Assembly (NCBI GenBank): GCA_964523395.1
Contig: CAZFXS010000001.1
Span: forward strand, 409,052-473,051
DNA length: 64,000 nt
DNA from: JANYJZ01 sp964523395
Lineage (GTDB): Bacteria; Bacteroidota; Ignavibacteria; UBA10030; SZUA-254
Direction of reading: 5' to 3'
Shown here piece after piece: positions 17,357-25,909 of the stretch; within the stretch, counting starts at the first letter, position 1, and the number at the start of each line of letters is the position of its first letter. The notes below the pieces were generated by a model. It had not been told where the DNA came from. It saw nothing but the letters and a program-made list of their open reading frames with translations, and did no database searches. The position numbers were made by a program, and so were the translations under genes.

Positions 17357-17770
17357 GTGAAAAGCAGAAAAGAAAAAATATCACGCGTATTAACGCTGTT
17401 TTTAGGCCTTTTCTTTTGTTTGAACACTATTGGACTCCCTATAGTGATTGCTTCCTGCCCAATGACAGAAAACCCTTCCAGGAAACTTGCTTGTTGTGTT
17501 GAAGCGTCCCGCACCGAAGTCATTACAGGGATTACTGACAGGTCCTGTTGTGCGACTAAATTTGCGGCAACGAGAAATACTACTGAATTTGTTCAGACCA
17601 AATTTATACAGGCAGAAACAAGTGTCAAAGAAACGATTATTCCCCAGACCGTGACTGAAAGTGTTTGCGCATCAGACCTTGCGACCGTAGTACATCCTTT
17701 TTATTTTCAACCTTATACGCTCCCTCACTCTGAAGACACCCCTGTCTTCTATTCTTCGCTCCTGATTTAA
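17357..17770 (+). CDS. Small exported Cys-rich protein upstream of the efflux operon
   Basis: I recognise no named family. The 137-residue product starts with a basic segment and a hydrophobic stretch (VLTLFLGLFFCLNTIGLP), a plausible signal peptide or N-terminal anchor. It is followed by SCPM (Cys34), a CC pair (46-47), a second CC pair (64-65) and VCAS (Cys104). The rest is Thr/Val/Glu-rich without clear secondary structure, ending in an aromatic YFSS-like tail. Short Cys-pair proteins of this sort often precede heavy-metal efflux genes in Bacteroidota-like genomes, so a periplasmic metal-binding or sensing role is a reasonable inference only. The start is a GTG with no Shine-Dalgarno; the abutting promoter suggests leaderless translation. 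Confidence 0.68.
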   Translation: MKSRKEKISRVLTLFLGLFFCLNTIGLPIVIASCPMTENPSRKLACCVEASRTEVITGITDRSCCATKFAATRNTTEFVQTKFIQAETSVKETIIPQTVTESVCASDLATVVHPFYFQPYTLPHSEDTPVFYSSLLI

Positions 17771-17827
17771 CCCTTTATAATTTTTACACACTAAACTGCG
17801 CCTTTACAAGGTGTTGAACTCTGTTTT

Positions 17828-17842
17828 GCGTTTATCAAACGC
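17828..17842. repeat. Short perfect inverted repeat before the efflux operon
   Basis: GCGTTT-ATC-AAACGC, six pairs with a three-base centre, 30 bases upstream of the TolC-like gene start. It could be a regulator-binding site or an mRNA hairpin; no T-run follows, so it is not a terminator. Confidence 0.4.
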
Positions 17843-17871
17843 GTAGTGGTTTAATTATAAAGGTCAACGTT

Positions 17872-19143
17872 ATGAAACAATTTTTGATTCTTTTTATCAT
17901 CTCAACCTCTTTCGTGGTAGCACAGGTTGATTCGTTAATTCTTCCTGAACCGACTGCCATCAGTCTGGATTTTCTGATTGCCGAGGCTATTGAAAATAAT
18001 CCTGAAGTAAAATCGTTCGAGTATCAGGCGGAAGCCATGGAGGCCAAAGTTTCGCAGTCCGGTGCCCTGGATTATCCTCAATTCACGTATATGCGTGAAG
18101 AAATGCCGGGATACAGGTTCAACGAAGCAGCTGTCTCGAAGTTTGAGCTCATGCAGATGTTAAGATTTCCGTCAAAACTTTCGATAGAAAAATCTCTCGC
18201 TGAAGTCAGGGCAGAACATGCTCATCATGAATATTATGAAGACGTCAACGATATCATTTTGAAACTATCGCTTGCCTACTATGAGCTATGGTTTGTTCAG
18301 CAAAATCTTGTGCTTGAACAGGAAAACGCACGGTTAATGACACAGTTTGTACAGAGCACGGGGACGCGATATTCAACCGGGATAGCGCCTCAGCATGATG
18401 TCTTAAAGGCTCAGACAGAGCTTGCCATGATTCATAACTCATTGCTCACACTCCGGCAGCAAGAGCTGGCAGCAAAACGAATGCTGATGACCATATTAAA
18501 TCGCAATCCGGAAGATACGCTCGGCTACGCTTTTGTTTCTGAAAACATTCCTAATCCGCTTCCGCTCGATTCCTTGATTCAGCTGGCAGTGTCACAACGC
18601 CCGATGTTATTGCACGACTCTCTTAGTATCAATGAAAGCCGGTCGATGGTTTCACTCGCAGGTCAGGAATTAATTCCTGACTTCAATATTGGAGTTGAAT
18701 ATATGGCCTCTCACATTGATGATTTTAACGGGTGGTCATTTCGTGTTGGGGTCACCCTTCCTTTTGCACCGTGGACACTCGGCAAAGTCCAATCTATGGG
18801 TGAAGAAGCTGAAGCGATGTTGAAACGTACGAGTGCGGCGTACACCGCAACAAAGAACATGGTAGTATCTGATATCAGAACAAAGTACGATGAAGCACAA
18901 CTTAAAAAAAGGCACCTTGAATCGTTCCAAAGTATAATGATTCCACAGGCCCAGCAAACACTTGAAGCAGGCCTGATTTCCTATCAGAACGGGAAAACAG
19001 ATTTTTTAATGCTTCTTGATTCATACAGAACAGTTACAATGCTTACGAAAGAATATTTTATGACAAGAATGGAGCTTGAACAAATACTTTCTCAGCTGAA
19101 ACAGGCAGTCGGTGCCGATTCTGTCATTGAAGTAAACGAATAA
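17872..19143 (+). CDS. cusC: TolC-family outer-membrane efflux protein (CusC-like)
   Basis: The outer-membrane channel of a tripartite exporter. The 423-residue product starts with a signal peptide (MKQFLILFIISTSFVVA, cleavage near AQV) and has no lipobox. The two internal TolC repeats are visible as paired long helical stretches: NNPEVKSFEYQAEAMEAKVSQSG opening the first, and SQRPMLLHDSLSINESRSMVSLA opening the second. LIPDFNIGVEYMAS and FRVGVTLPFAPW match the strand/turn segments of heavy-metal outer-membrane factors. It is followed after a few bases by the adaptor and then the RND pump, so it is the channel of that system. Confidence 0.87.
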   Translation: MKQFLILFIISTSFVVAQVDSLILPEPTAISLDFLIAEAIENNPEVKSFEYQAEAMEAKVSQSGALDYPQFTYMREEMPGYRFNEAAVSKFELMQMLRFPSKLSIEKSLAEVRAEHAHHEYYEDVNDIILKLSLAYYELWFVQQNLVLEQENARLMTQFVQSTGTRYSTGIAPQHDVLKAQTELAMIHNSLLTLRQQELAAKRMLMTILNRNPEDTLGYAFVSENIPNPLPLDSLIQLAVSQRPMLLHDSLSINESRSMVSLAGQELIPDFNIGVEYMASHIDDFNGWSFRVGVTLPFAPWTLGKVQSMGEEAEAMLKRTSAAYTATKNMVVSDIRTKYDEAQLKKRHLESFQSIMIPQAQQTLEAGLISYQNGKTDFLMLLDSYRTVTMLTKEYFMTRMELEQILSQLKQAVGADSVIEVNE

Positions 19144-19154
19144 AGGATATGTAT

Positions 19155-20441
19155 ATGAACACCCAAAAATATATTGCGATCATTAGTACTGTCGTCGTCG
19201 TGTTGCTTGGCATAAGCAGTTGTCAGAAAGGTCCTTCAGCGGGTCAAAAAGAATCCGCGACTTCGCAAAACGATGAAAAGCAAACTAGTGCTGTTGTCTA
19301 TACCTGCCCTATGCATCCTTCGGTCGTCAGTGACCGCCCGGGCGCCTGCCCTGTCTGCGGCATGGCTCTCGTAAAAAAAGCCGACGAAGGCAAACATGAT
19401 CATACAACGAACCAGTCGTTAGCCACGGTGGCAATTTCACCGTCGCGCCAGGTGTTGGCAAATATCTCAACTATTCATGCTGAGAAAAAGAAACTGCACA
19501 AAGAGATCTCTGCGGTAGGAACAATCAGCTATGCCGAGCCGAATTATAAGCATATAAGTACCCGGTTTCCGGGCCGTCTTGAGAGGCTTTATCTGAACTA
19601 TACCGGACAACGGGTCAACGTCGGAGATCCAGTCGCCGATGTTTATAGCCCTGATGCGATTGCAGCGCAAAAGGAGTTTCTCCTTGCCCTTGAATCTGTA
19701 GAACTTACCAGGGATGCGCATGAAAGCATTGCGGCAAACGCAATCAGTTTATTAGAGCAATCGAAACAAAAATTACTTCGGTGGGGATTTACCTCAAAAC
19801 AAATTGCTGAGTTGGAAGAGTCAAAAGAAGTTAAAGATATCGTCACGATATATTCTCCCATCAAAGGAACAATTCTTAAAAAGAATGTCGACCCCCAACA
19901 TTATGTTGCCATAGGTGAAGATATTTATGACATTGTTGAACTTTCCACTGTCTGGCTGTATGCCGAAATTTATGAATACGAAATGCAATGGATAAAACCG
20001 GGGCAACCTGTAGAAGCAACTGCGGATGCACTTCCCGGTCATACCTTCAATGGAAAAATCTCTTTTATTAGCCCAGCAATTGATCCCTCTTCTCGGACGA
20101 TAAAAGTCAGGGTAGATATGCAAAACCCTGAAGGGCTATTAAAGCTCGATATGTTCGTAAATACTATCATTAAAATTGATTTGCCAAATTCAATTATACT
20201 TCCAAAATCAGCAGTGATCTCTTCAGGAAAGAAAGATGTTGTGTGGATACAGAAGGAAGCAAATATATTTGAACCGCGGGAAGTTAAGCTAGGTGCGCAG
20301 TCGAAGGAAAGTGTACAAATTCTTCAAGGAATAGAAGAAGGTGATCCTGTTGTCGTATCTGGCGGTTACTTGCTCGATTCCGAAAGTCAGCTGCAGACAA
20401 CAGCCTCCGGAAATCAGTCGCATTCACCAAACCATGAATAA
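19155..20441 (+). CDS. cusB: Heavy-metal RND efflux periplasmic adaptor (CusB-like) with N-terminal metal-binding domain
   Basis: The membrane-fusion protein linking the pump to the channel. From the ATG at 19155 (AGGA seven bases upstream) it has 428 residues and is a probable lipoprotein: the signal segment ends GISSC with Cys23. Next comes a heavy-metal-binding domain of the YHS/HMBD type, YTCPMHPSVVSDRPGACPVC followed by GMALVKK, with Cys, Met and His ligands; in E. coli this function is supplied partly by CusF, which is absent here. The barrel-sandwich and hairpin domains follow (NYTGQRVNVGDPVADVYSPD; IYSPIKGTILKKNV), then the beta-barrel and membrane-proximal domain. The gene is the middle member of the C-B-A operon. 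Confidence 0.92.
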   Translation: MNTQKYIAIISTVVVVLLGISSCQKGPSAGQKESATSQNDEKQTSAVVYTCPMHPSVVSDRPGACPVCGMALVKKADEGKHDHTTNQSLATVAISPSRQVLANISTIHAEKKKLHKEISAVGTISYAEPNYKHISTRFPGRLERLYLNYTGQRVNVGDPVADVYSPDAIAAQKEFLLALESVELTRDAHESIAANAISLLEQSKQKLLRWGFTSKQIAELEESKEVKDIVTIYSPIKGTILKKNVDPQHYVAIGEDIYDIVELSTVWLYAEIYEYEMQWIKPGQPVEATADALPGHTFNGKISFISPAIDPSSRTIKVRVDMQNPEGLLKLDMFVNTIIKIDLPNSIILPKSAVISSGKKDVVWIQKEANIFEPREVKLGAQSKESVQILQGIEEGDPVVVSGGYLLDSESQLQTTASGNQSHSPNHE

Positions 20442-20484
20442 CTATGTACGACCCCTGCGTTATTAAGATTTGAAAGGTATTGCC

Positions 20485-23400
20485 ATGATTGAGAAGATAA
20501 TTGAATACTCGGCACGAAATAAATTTGTGGTCTTTCTTGTATATGCTCTGCTTATTGGATGGGGAATCTGGGCGGTGTATCATACCCCTGTCGATGCGAT
20601 ACCTGACCTCTCGGACAATCAGGTTATCGTGTTTACCCAATGGATGGGACGGTCACCGAAAATTATTGAAGATCAGATAACCTATCCGCTTGCGAGCAAT
20701 CTGCAGGGAGTTCCTAAAGTGAAAGCAGTCCGCGCGCAATCGATGTTCGGAATGTCGTTTATCTACATCATCTTTGAAGACGATGTTGATATCTATTGGG
20801 CACGGAGCCGGGTTTTGGAGAAATTAAATTATGCGTCTTCCTTCCTTCCAGCCGGCGTTATTCCGACACTGGGTCCCGATGGAACAGGTGTCGGGCACGT
20901 GTTCTGGTATACCGTCGAAGGAAAAGAGTATGACCTCGGTGAATTGCGGGCAATTCAGGACTGGTACATACGGTATCAGTTGAATTCTGTTCCCGGCGTG
21001 GCAGAAGTAGCAAGCGTTGGCGGTTTTGTTAAACAGTATCAGATTGACCTCGATCCTGCAAAACTCGTTGCATACGACATCAATTACATGGCGGTTGTCA
21101 ACGCCTTGAAAAACACAAACCGCGATGTGGGCGGGAAAATCATCGAAACAAATGATCAACAGCTGTATGTCCGTGGTTTGGGATACGTCCGGTCCATTAA
21201 AGAAATCGAAGATATTGCGATAGGCTCAAGTAATGGTACACCCATTTATATTAAAAATGTTGCCACAGTCCAAATGGGAAATGATTTGCGCCTTGGAATG
21301 CTTGATAAAAATGGCCAAGGCGAAACTGTCGGCGGTATCATCGTTATGAGGTATGGTGAAAACGCTCAGGATGTTATTGAACGTGTAAAGACAAAAATAA
21401 CAGAGATTAAGAAGGGATTGCCTTCAGGAGTTGAGATAAATGTCGCGTATGACCGTTCCGACCTTATCCATCGTTCAATCAACACGTTGAAAAACGCGCT
21501 CATCGAGGAAGCTATCGTTGTCAGCCTCATCGTTATGATTTTCATTTTCCACGTGCGCAGTGCGTTACGGATACTGATTGAAATACCTGTTTCCGTGTTA
21601 ATTGCATTTATATTGATGAAACATTTCGGTATTACTTCCAACATTATGAGCCTTGGGGGAATTGCAATCGCAATCGGTGTGTTGGTTGACTCCTCCATCG
21701 TACTGGTGGAAAATGCATACCGAAACATTGCCCATGCGCAGGAACTTGGCGGTCCGATTGATTATACCGAAATTTCCATTCGCTCGGCCCAACAGGTCGG
21801 CAGAGCGATATTCTTTTCACTGGCAATCATTGTAGTTTCATTCCTTCCTGTATTTCTCCTTGAAGGCCAGGAAGGTAAATTATTTCATCCCCTTGCCTGG
21901 ACAAAAACGTTTGCACTTGCCGCATCTGCAGTTATTTCCATAACGCTTGTCCCGATGTTGATGACGCTCCTGATGCGTGGAAAATTTCGACCTGAAGAAA
22001 AGAACCCCGTTTCCCGGTTCTTCAAACGCATGTATGAACCGGTCTTAAAAACTGCACTCCGCTTTCGTAAGACAACATTGGCGATAAATATTATCGCGCT
22101 ACTAATTACTATTCCGATGATGATGAATATCGGATCTGAATTTATGCCTCCCCTGGATGAAGGAAGCCTCCTCTTTATGCCCGTTACGCTGCCTGATGTC
22201 TCTCTCACGGAAGCAAAAAGAATACTTCAGGTGCAGGACAAAATTATATCGGAATTTCCCGAAGTTCAGCAGGTGCTTGGAAAAGTAGGGCGAGCGGAAA
22301 CTTCGACCGATCCCGCGCCAATCAGTATGATCGAGTCGATTATATTGCTGAAACCAACATCTGAATGGCGGAAAGGAATAACAAAAAATGACATCATATC
22401 CGAGCTCGACGCAAAACTTCAGATTCCCGGCGTAAGAAACGGTTGGACACAGCCGATTATTAACCGTATCAACATGCTTTCAACAGGCGTCCGGACTGAT
22501 TTGGGGGTAAAAATTCTTGGTGATAACCTCGATACACTTGAGCAATTAGCGATTGAAGCTGAGAGTATTCTAAGGAAAGTTGATGGTGCTGTCGATCTCT
22601 ATGCGGAACGTGTTATCGGCGGCGAATTTCTTGATATTCATATTAAACCGCAGGCAGTCGCCCGCTATGGAATGAATGTCGGCGATATCCTTAATGTCGT
22701 TGAAACTGCAATTGGCGGAGAAAATATATCCACAACAGTGGAAGGCCGCCGGCGTTTTCCGATCCGCGTGAGGTTTTCAAAAGATTACCGTGATAATGTA
22801 GAGGCCCTGAAAAGACTCCTTGTTCCGGTTCCTGCTCAAGCCGGAGCCGCAATGGAAGCTTCCTCGTCAGCCGCCGATGAGGCCGGTGGTATGACAGAGG
22901 GTGAAGCTATGCCCATAGAACCTCAATCTTCATCTTCTTCAAACCGGCAAACAAATGTCAAAAATCGGAAATACTCATTTATCCCTCTCTCCCAGCTTGC
23001 TGATATTGTTCAGACTCCCGGCCCGCCGATGATTAACAGTGAAAATAGTCTGCTTCGTTCAATCGTTTTTCTGAATGTGCGGGGAAGAGATATGGGTGGA
23101 TTTGTAAACGACGCGAAGGAAGCCCTCGACAAACAGTTGCAACTTCCTCCAGGCTACTATATCAGCTGGAGCGGACAATATGAAAATCAATTGCGTGCCA
23201 AAAAGCGTCTGGAAATTTTGATACCAATTGTTTTTCTTGTCATCTATGTTATGCTCTATTTCACTTTCAAATCGTTTCTTGAAGCGGCAATGGTTATGCT
23301 TTCGGTTCCGTTTGCTCTTATCGGAGGCGTGTATTTGATTTATTTCCTCGGGTACAATTTCAGCGTGGCCGTTTGGGTCGGATTCATTGCGCTCTATGGT

Positions 23401-23766
23401 GTTGCGGTGGAAACCGGTGTCGTGATGGTGGTATATTTGCATGAGGCTCTTGACAAACATCTGAGGAAAGGCACAATAACAAATGAAGACATTCTTCAGG
23501 CAACAATTGAAGGTTCTGTTCTTCGCCTCAGGCCGAAGCTGATGACCGTCGCGACAAGTATGCTCGGATTATTGCCAATAATGTGGAGCAACGGCACCGG
23601 CTCTGATTTCATGAAGCCGGTAGCAGCACCGATGGTCGGCGGACTGCTGACATCATCAGTCCACGTGCTTCTGGTTACACCGGTGATTTTCTTGATGATG
23701 AAGGAATACGCCTTAAAGAAGGGAAAGTTGAAGTTTTCACCGCATCATACTGATGAAAAACACTAG
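20485..23766 (+). CDS. cusA: Cu(I)/Ag(I) efflux RND transporter permease (CusA-like)
   Basis: The inner-membrane proton-driven pump, 1093 residues from the ATG at 20485 (GAAAGG upstream). HME-RND signatures: PVDAIPDLSDNQVIVFTQW near the N-terminus, GVLVDSSIVLVENAYRN with the proton-relay acidic residues in TM4, and GVAVETGVVMVVYL in TM10-11. Three methionines that line the metal site in E. coli CusA (573, 623, 672) are matched at Met565 (LLFMPVTLP), Met615 (APISMIES) and Met664 (NRINMLSTG), with identical 50 and 49 residue spacing. This indicates monovalent copper/silver rather than Zn/Co/Cd. Odd: about 45 extra Ser/Ala/Glu/Met-rich residues (~783-828) before the segment FIPLSQLADI. It ends three bases from the convergent msrB. 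Confidence 0.94.
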   Translation: MIEKIIEYSARNKFVVFLVYALLIGWGIWAVYHTPVDAIPDLSDNQVIVFTQWMGRSPKIIEDQITYPLASNLQGVPKVKAVRAQSMFGMSFIYIIFEDDVDIYWARSRVLEKLNYASSFLPAGVIPTLGPDGTGVGHVFWYTVEGKEYDLGELRAIQDWYIRYQLNSVPGVAEVASVGGFVKQYQIDLDPAKLVAYDINYMAVVNALKNTNRDVGGKIIETNDQQLYVRGLGYVRSIKEIEDIAIGSSNGTPIYIKNVATVQMGNDLRLGMLDKNGQGETVGGIIVMRYGENAQDVIERVKTKITEIKKGLPSGVEINVAYDRSDLIHRSINTLKNALIEEAIVVSLIVMIFIFHVRSALRILIEIPVSVLIAFILMKHFGITSNIMSLGGIAIAIGVLVDSSIVLVENAYRNIAHAQELGGPIDYTEISIRSAQQVGRAIFFSLAIIVVSFLPVFLLEGQEGKLFHPLAWTKTFALAASAVISITLVPMLMTLLMRGKFRPEEKNPVSRFFKRMYEPVLKTALRFRKTTLAINIIALLITIPMMMNIGSEFMPPLDEGSLLFMPVTLPDVSLTEAKRILQVQDKIISEFPEVQQVLGKVGRAETSTDPAPISMIESIILLKPTSEWRKGITKNDIISELDAKLQIPGVRNGWTQPIINRINMLSTGVRTDLGVKILGDNLDTLEQLAIEAESILRKVDGAVDLYAERVIGGEFLDIHIKPQAVARYGMNVGDILNVVETAIGGENISTTVEGRRRFPIRVRFSKDYRDNVEALKRLLVPVPAQAGAAMEASSSAADEAGGMTEGEAMPIEPQSSSSSNRQTNVKNRKYSFIPLSQLADIVQTPGPPMINSENSLLRSIVFLNVRGRDMGGFVNDAKEALDKQLQLPPGYYISWSGQYENQLRAKKRLEILIPIVFLVIYVMLYFTFKSFLEAAMVMLSVPFALIGGVYLIYFLGYNFSVAVWVGFIALYGVAVETGVVMVVYLHEALDKHLRKGTITNEDILQATIEGSVLRLRPKLMTVATSMLGLLPIMWSNGTGSDFMKPVAAPMVGGLLTSSVHVLLVTPVIFLMMKEYALKKGKLKFSPHHTDEKH

Positions 23767-23769
23767 CTA

Positions 23770-24165
23770 TTATTTCGGCTTGAAATTCAATGAAGCGGAA
23801 TTTATGCAGTACCGTAAACCGGTCGGTTCCGGACCGTCGTCGAAGAGATGGCCGAGATGTGCATCGCAATTTGAGCAAAGAACTTCTACCCTGTTCATGA
23901 AAAAACTGGTGTCAGTCTCTGTCGCGACATTATGCTTGGAAACAGGTTGCCAGAAACTTGGCCAGCCGGTTCCTGAATCAAATTTTACATCAGAGGAAAA
24001 TAATTCCGTACCACAGCAGACGCAAACATACATTCCTGGTTCATGGTTGTTCCAGTATTTCCCCGTGAATGCACGTTCTGTCCCTTTCTTCCTTGCTACT
24101 TCATATTGTTCGGGAGTCAGCTGCTGTTTCCAGTCAGTATCGGATTTTATAAGTTTTGCTTTCAT
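23770..24165 (-). CDS. msrB: Peptide-methionine (R)-S-oxide reductase MsrB
   Basis: Repairs methionine-R-sulfoxide in proteins. The 131-residue single-domain enzyme has the two zinc CxxC pairs (CVCCGTEL and CSNCDAHLGH), GTGWPSFWQPV, and the catalytic cysteine in RYCINSASLNF; the two residues after the Cys are Ile-Asn, as usual. No signal peptide, so cytosolic. It is convergent with the copper pump, three bases away, and downstream of a cupin gene. Copper exposure oxidises methionine, so the location may be functional. Confidence 0.96.
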   Translation of the reverse strand: MKAKLIKSDTDWKQQLTPEQYEVARKKGTERAFTGKYWNNHEPGMYVCVCCGTELFSSDVKFDSGTGWPSFWQPVSKHNVATETDTSFFMNRVEVLCSNCDAHLGHLFDDGPEPTGLRYCINSASLNFKPK

Positions 24166-24182
24166 AATTCACCAACATTGTT

Positions 24183-24542
24183 TCAGATCCGGTCAGGGCT
24201 CATGATTGTTTTGTTATCCAGGATATTACCGGTGTTTACTGTCGAAACAGGTTCAAATAGCATTACATGGACCTCTTCTTCAGCGACCGGGCGGTGTTCA
24301 ACACCTTTTGGAACGACGATACATTCGCCCTGTTCAATCCAGATTTGTTTATCACGAAATTCCATGCGGAACCGTCCATTAATCACCAGGAATAATTCAT
24401 CTTCACGGTCATGTTTGTGCCAGATAAATTCTCCTCTGAACTTGGCAAGCTTGACATGTTGTCCGTTAAGTTCAGCAATAATTTTTGGGCTCCAATGTTC
24501 GCTGAACAAGCTCAATTTTGTTTGAATGTTGATCTTTTCCAT
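24183..24542 (-). CDS. Single-domain cupin protein
   Basis: A 119-residue small beta-barrel protein. The start is the ATG at 24542; a start 12 bases upstream is less likely. Cupin motif 1 is WHKHDREDELFLVINGRF with two His and one Glu ligands, and motif 2 is IVVPKGVEHRP with the third His, so a metal centre is likely intact. The family is functionally broad (dioxygenases, isomerases, binding proteins), and the substrate cannot be given. It is followed by msrB after 17 bases, probably as a two-gene unit divergent from the exported Cys protein at 24748. Confidence 0.85.
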   Translation of the reverse strand: MEKINIQTKLSLFSEHWSPKIIAELNGQHVKLAKFRGEFIWHKHDREDELFLVINGRFRMEFRDKQIWIEQGECIVVPKGVEHRPVAEEEVHVMLFEPVSTVNTGNILDNKTIMSPDRI

Positions 24543-24662
24543 AAATACGAGCAAATGATTGGTTTGGATGTAAATACGGCTGATTATAAAAACAGGCTTA
24601 ACTCTACTTAATATATACAGTTAGAATTATAAATCAATTGCTAAAACGAGGCAAAATTTATC

Positions 24663-24692
24663 TTGATTTTAAGAAGTAAAAATGCGTACATT
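24663..24692 (+). promoter_or_regulatory. Possible promoter of the CC/CDM-repeat protein gene
   Basis: TTGATT (24663-24668), an 18-base spacer and TACATT (24687-24692), about 55 bases before the start codon at 24748. Weaker than the other promoters described here. Confidence 0.35.
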
Positions 24693-24747
24693 GTATCAGA
24701 ATATTAGACATTCAGTTCACTCATCATGTATTGTTAAGGAGATTGCT

Positions 24748-25119
24748 ATGAAGAACCGTTTTGTGTTGCTTGCACTCGCGCTGTTCGTTTCGCTCTCAGT
24801 TGCATTGCCTCATGATAATGACAAGAAGAAATCAACTGACGCCACTGCCTCCAAAGCCAGCTGTTGTATGGATGCAAAAAAAGCTTCACTCACGACGACA
24901 AAATCATCTGAACATTGTGATATGACTGCTACTGCAACTAAAGCTTCCATGACAAAGGGAAAAGATGATTGTTGTGCAGATGGCGAAAAGTGCGATATGG
25001 CAACTGCCACAAAAGCCTCGGTAAAAAAAGCCGGCACAACTAAGACTGTGAAGGCAGCCGACAAAGCGCCGAAAGCAAAGCAGACAAAATCGGCTTCAGA
25101 AACAATCGGTACAAATTAA
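24748..25119 (+). CDS. Exported low-complexity Cys/Met protein with two CC...CDM modules
   Basis: No family recognised. The 123-residue product has a good start (AAGGAG seven bases upstream of the ATG) and a typical signal peptide (MKNRFVLLALALFVSLSVAL, cleavage near residue 20). The mature part is nearly free of hydrophobic residues and rich in Lys, Ala, Thr and Ser. Six cysteines fall in two similar modules: CCMDA (39-40) with HCDMTATATKAS (Cys57), and DCCADG (75-76) with KCDMATATKAS (Cys82). Such Cys/Met/His clusters in a disordered periplasmic protein suggest soft-metal binding, which its place next to Cus and a metal-domain lipoprotein supports; this is inference. It is followed by a strong terminator. 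Confidence 0.7.
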   Translation: MKNRFVLLALALFVSLSVALPHDNDKKKSTDATASKASCCMDAKKASLTTTKSSEHCDMTATATKASMTKGKDDCCADGEKCDMATATKASVKKAGTTKTVKAADKAPKAKQTKSASETIGTN

Positions 25120-25136
25120 CTTTTTGTAACACACGA

Positions 25137-25175
25137 AGCCGTCTGATGAATTCCCTCAGACGGCTTTTTCTTTTC
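25137..25175 (+). terminator. Rho-independent terminator
   Basis: A perfect ten-pair stem AGCCGTCTGA/TCAGACGGCT with a nine-base loop, followed by TTTTTCTTTT. It ends the transcript of the Cys/Met repeat protein 18 bases after its stop. Confidence 0.9.
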
Positions 25176-25212
25176 ATACACCACAACTGCGTATTTTTCA
25201 GATACTGAGATC

Positions 25213-25890
25213 ATGACCTCCGGATTCTGTACATCATGCGGTAAACCGCTTTCGGCAAACGCAAAATTCTGTACTTCCTGCGGAAAACAATTGCCCGTTC
25301 CGGCAGAGAAAGTATCTGTTCCTCAGGAAGAAATCTCAGGCAAGCCAAAAAAAGTTATGAGCCGGCAAACAAAAATATTGTATGCCTGCATTGCCGTAAT
25401 CCTGTTCAGCACATTTCTTTATCTCTTTACAGAGCACCTTCCGGGCGGTGCGCATCCTGTCATAGCAAACCAGCCGTCTATTGCTATGGCGACAATGTAT
25501 ATGGGGCAAACAATAAAAGCATTTCCCATTACTGCGCAAATTGAAAACGGTAAAGTTGTTTTCCCGCTCTCTCTGCTTCAGGAACATAAAATTGTGGAGT
25601 TTGATTATCAAACCGAATCAAACACTATCCCTTTGCTTGCGTTTATTACTGCGGAAGGAAAGCTTGTTACGTCATTCAGAATGTGCGAGCCATGCAATTC
25701 AAAAACATTCTCGATCGAAGGAATGGAACTTGCCTGCGGTCATTGCGAAACGAAATGGAAGCTGAATAATCTTGAAGGGATTCAAGGCTCCTGTCAGAAA
25801 TATCCGCCTGATCCCATACCCAGTGTTATTGTTGGAAACCAGGTTCAAATCGAAGAACATATTATTAAACAATGGAAACTAAGAATATAA
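25213..25890 (+). CDS. Zinc-ribbon membrane protein with DUF2318 (Fe-S-containing) domain
   Basis: A 225-residue protein with three parts. Residues 1-25 form two zinc-knuckle halves, FCTSCGKPLSANAKFC and TSCGKQL. A membrane segment lies at about 53-73 (ILYACIAVILFSTFLYLF). From ~90 on there is a domain resembling DUF2318 'Fe-S-containing' proteins, with the paired cysteine motifs MCEPCNSKTF and LACGHCETKW and the ending PDPIPSVIVGNQV. DUF2318 proteins are often found beside heavy-metal or iron/copper membrane transport genes. Predicted topology: zinc ribbon in the cytoplasm, DUF2318 outside. The next gene, a metal-domain lipoprotein, starts 19 bases later and is likely cotranscribed. Confidence 0.78.
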   Translation: MTSGFCTSCGKPLSANAKFCTSCGKQLPVPAEKVSVPQEEISGKPKKVMSRQTKILYACIAVILFSTFLYLFTEHLPGGAHPVIANQPSIAMATMYMGQTIKAFPITAQIENGKVVFPLSLLQEHKIVEFDYQTESNTIPLLAFITAEGKLVTSFRMCEPCNSKTFSIEGMELACGHCETKWKLNNLEGIQGSCQKYPPDPIPSVIVGNQVQIEEHIIKQWKLRI

Positions 25891-25909
25891 CGATGGAAGG
25901 AATTATACC

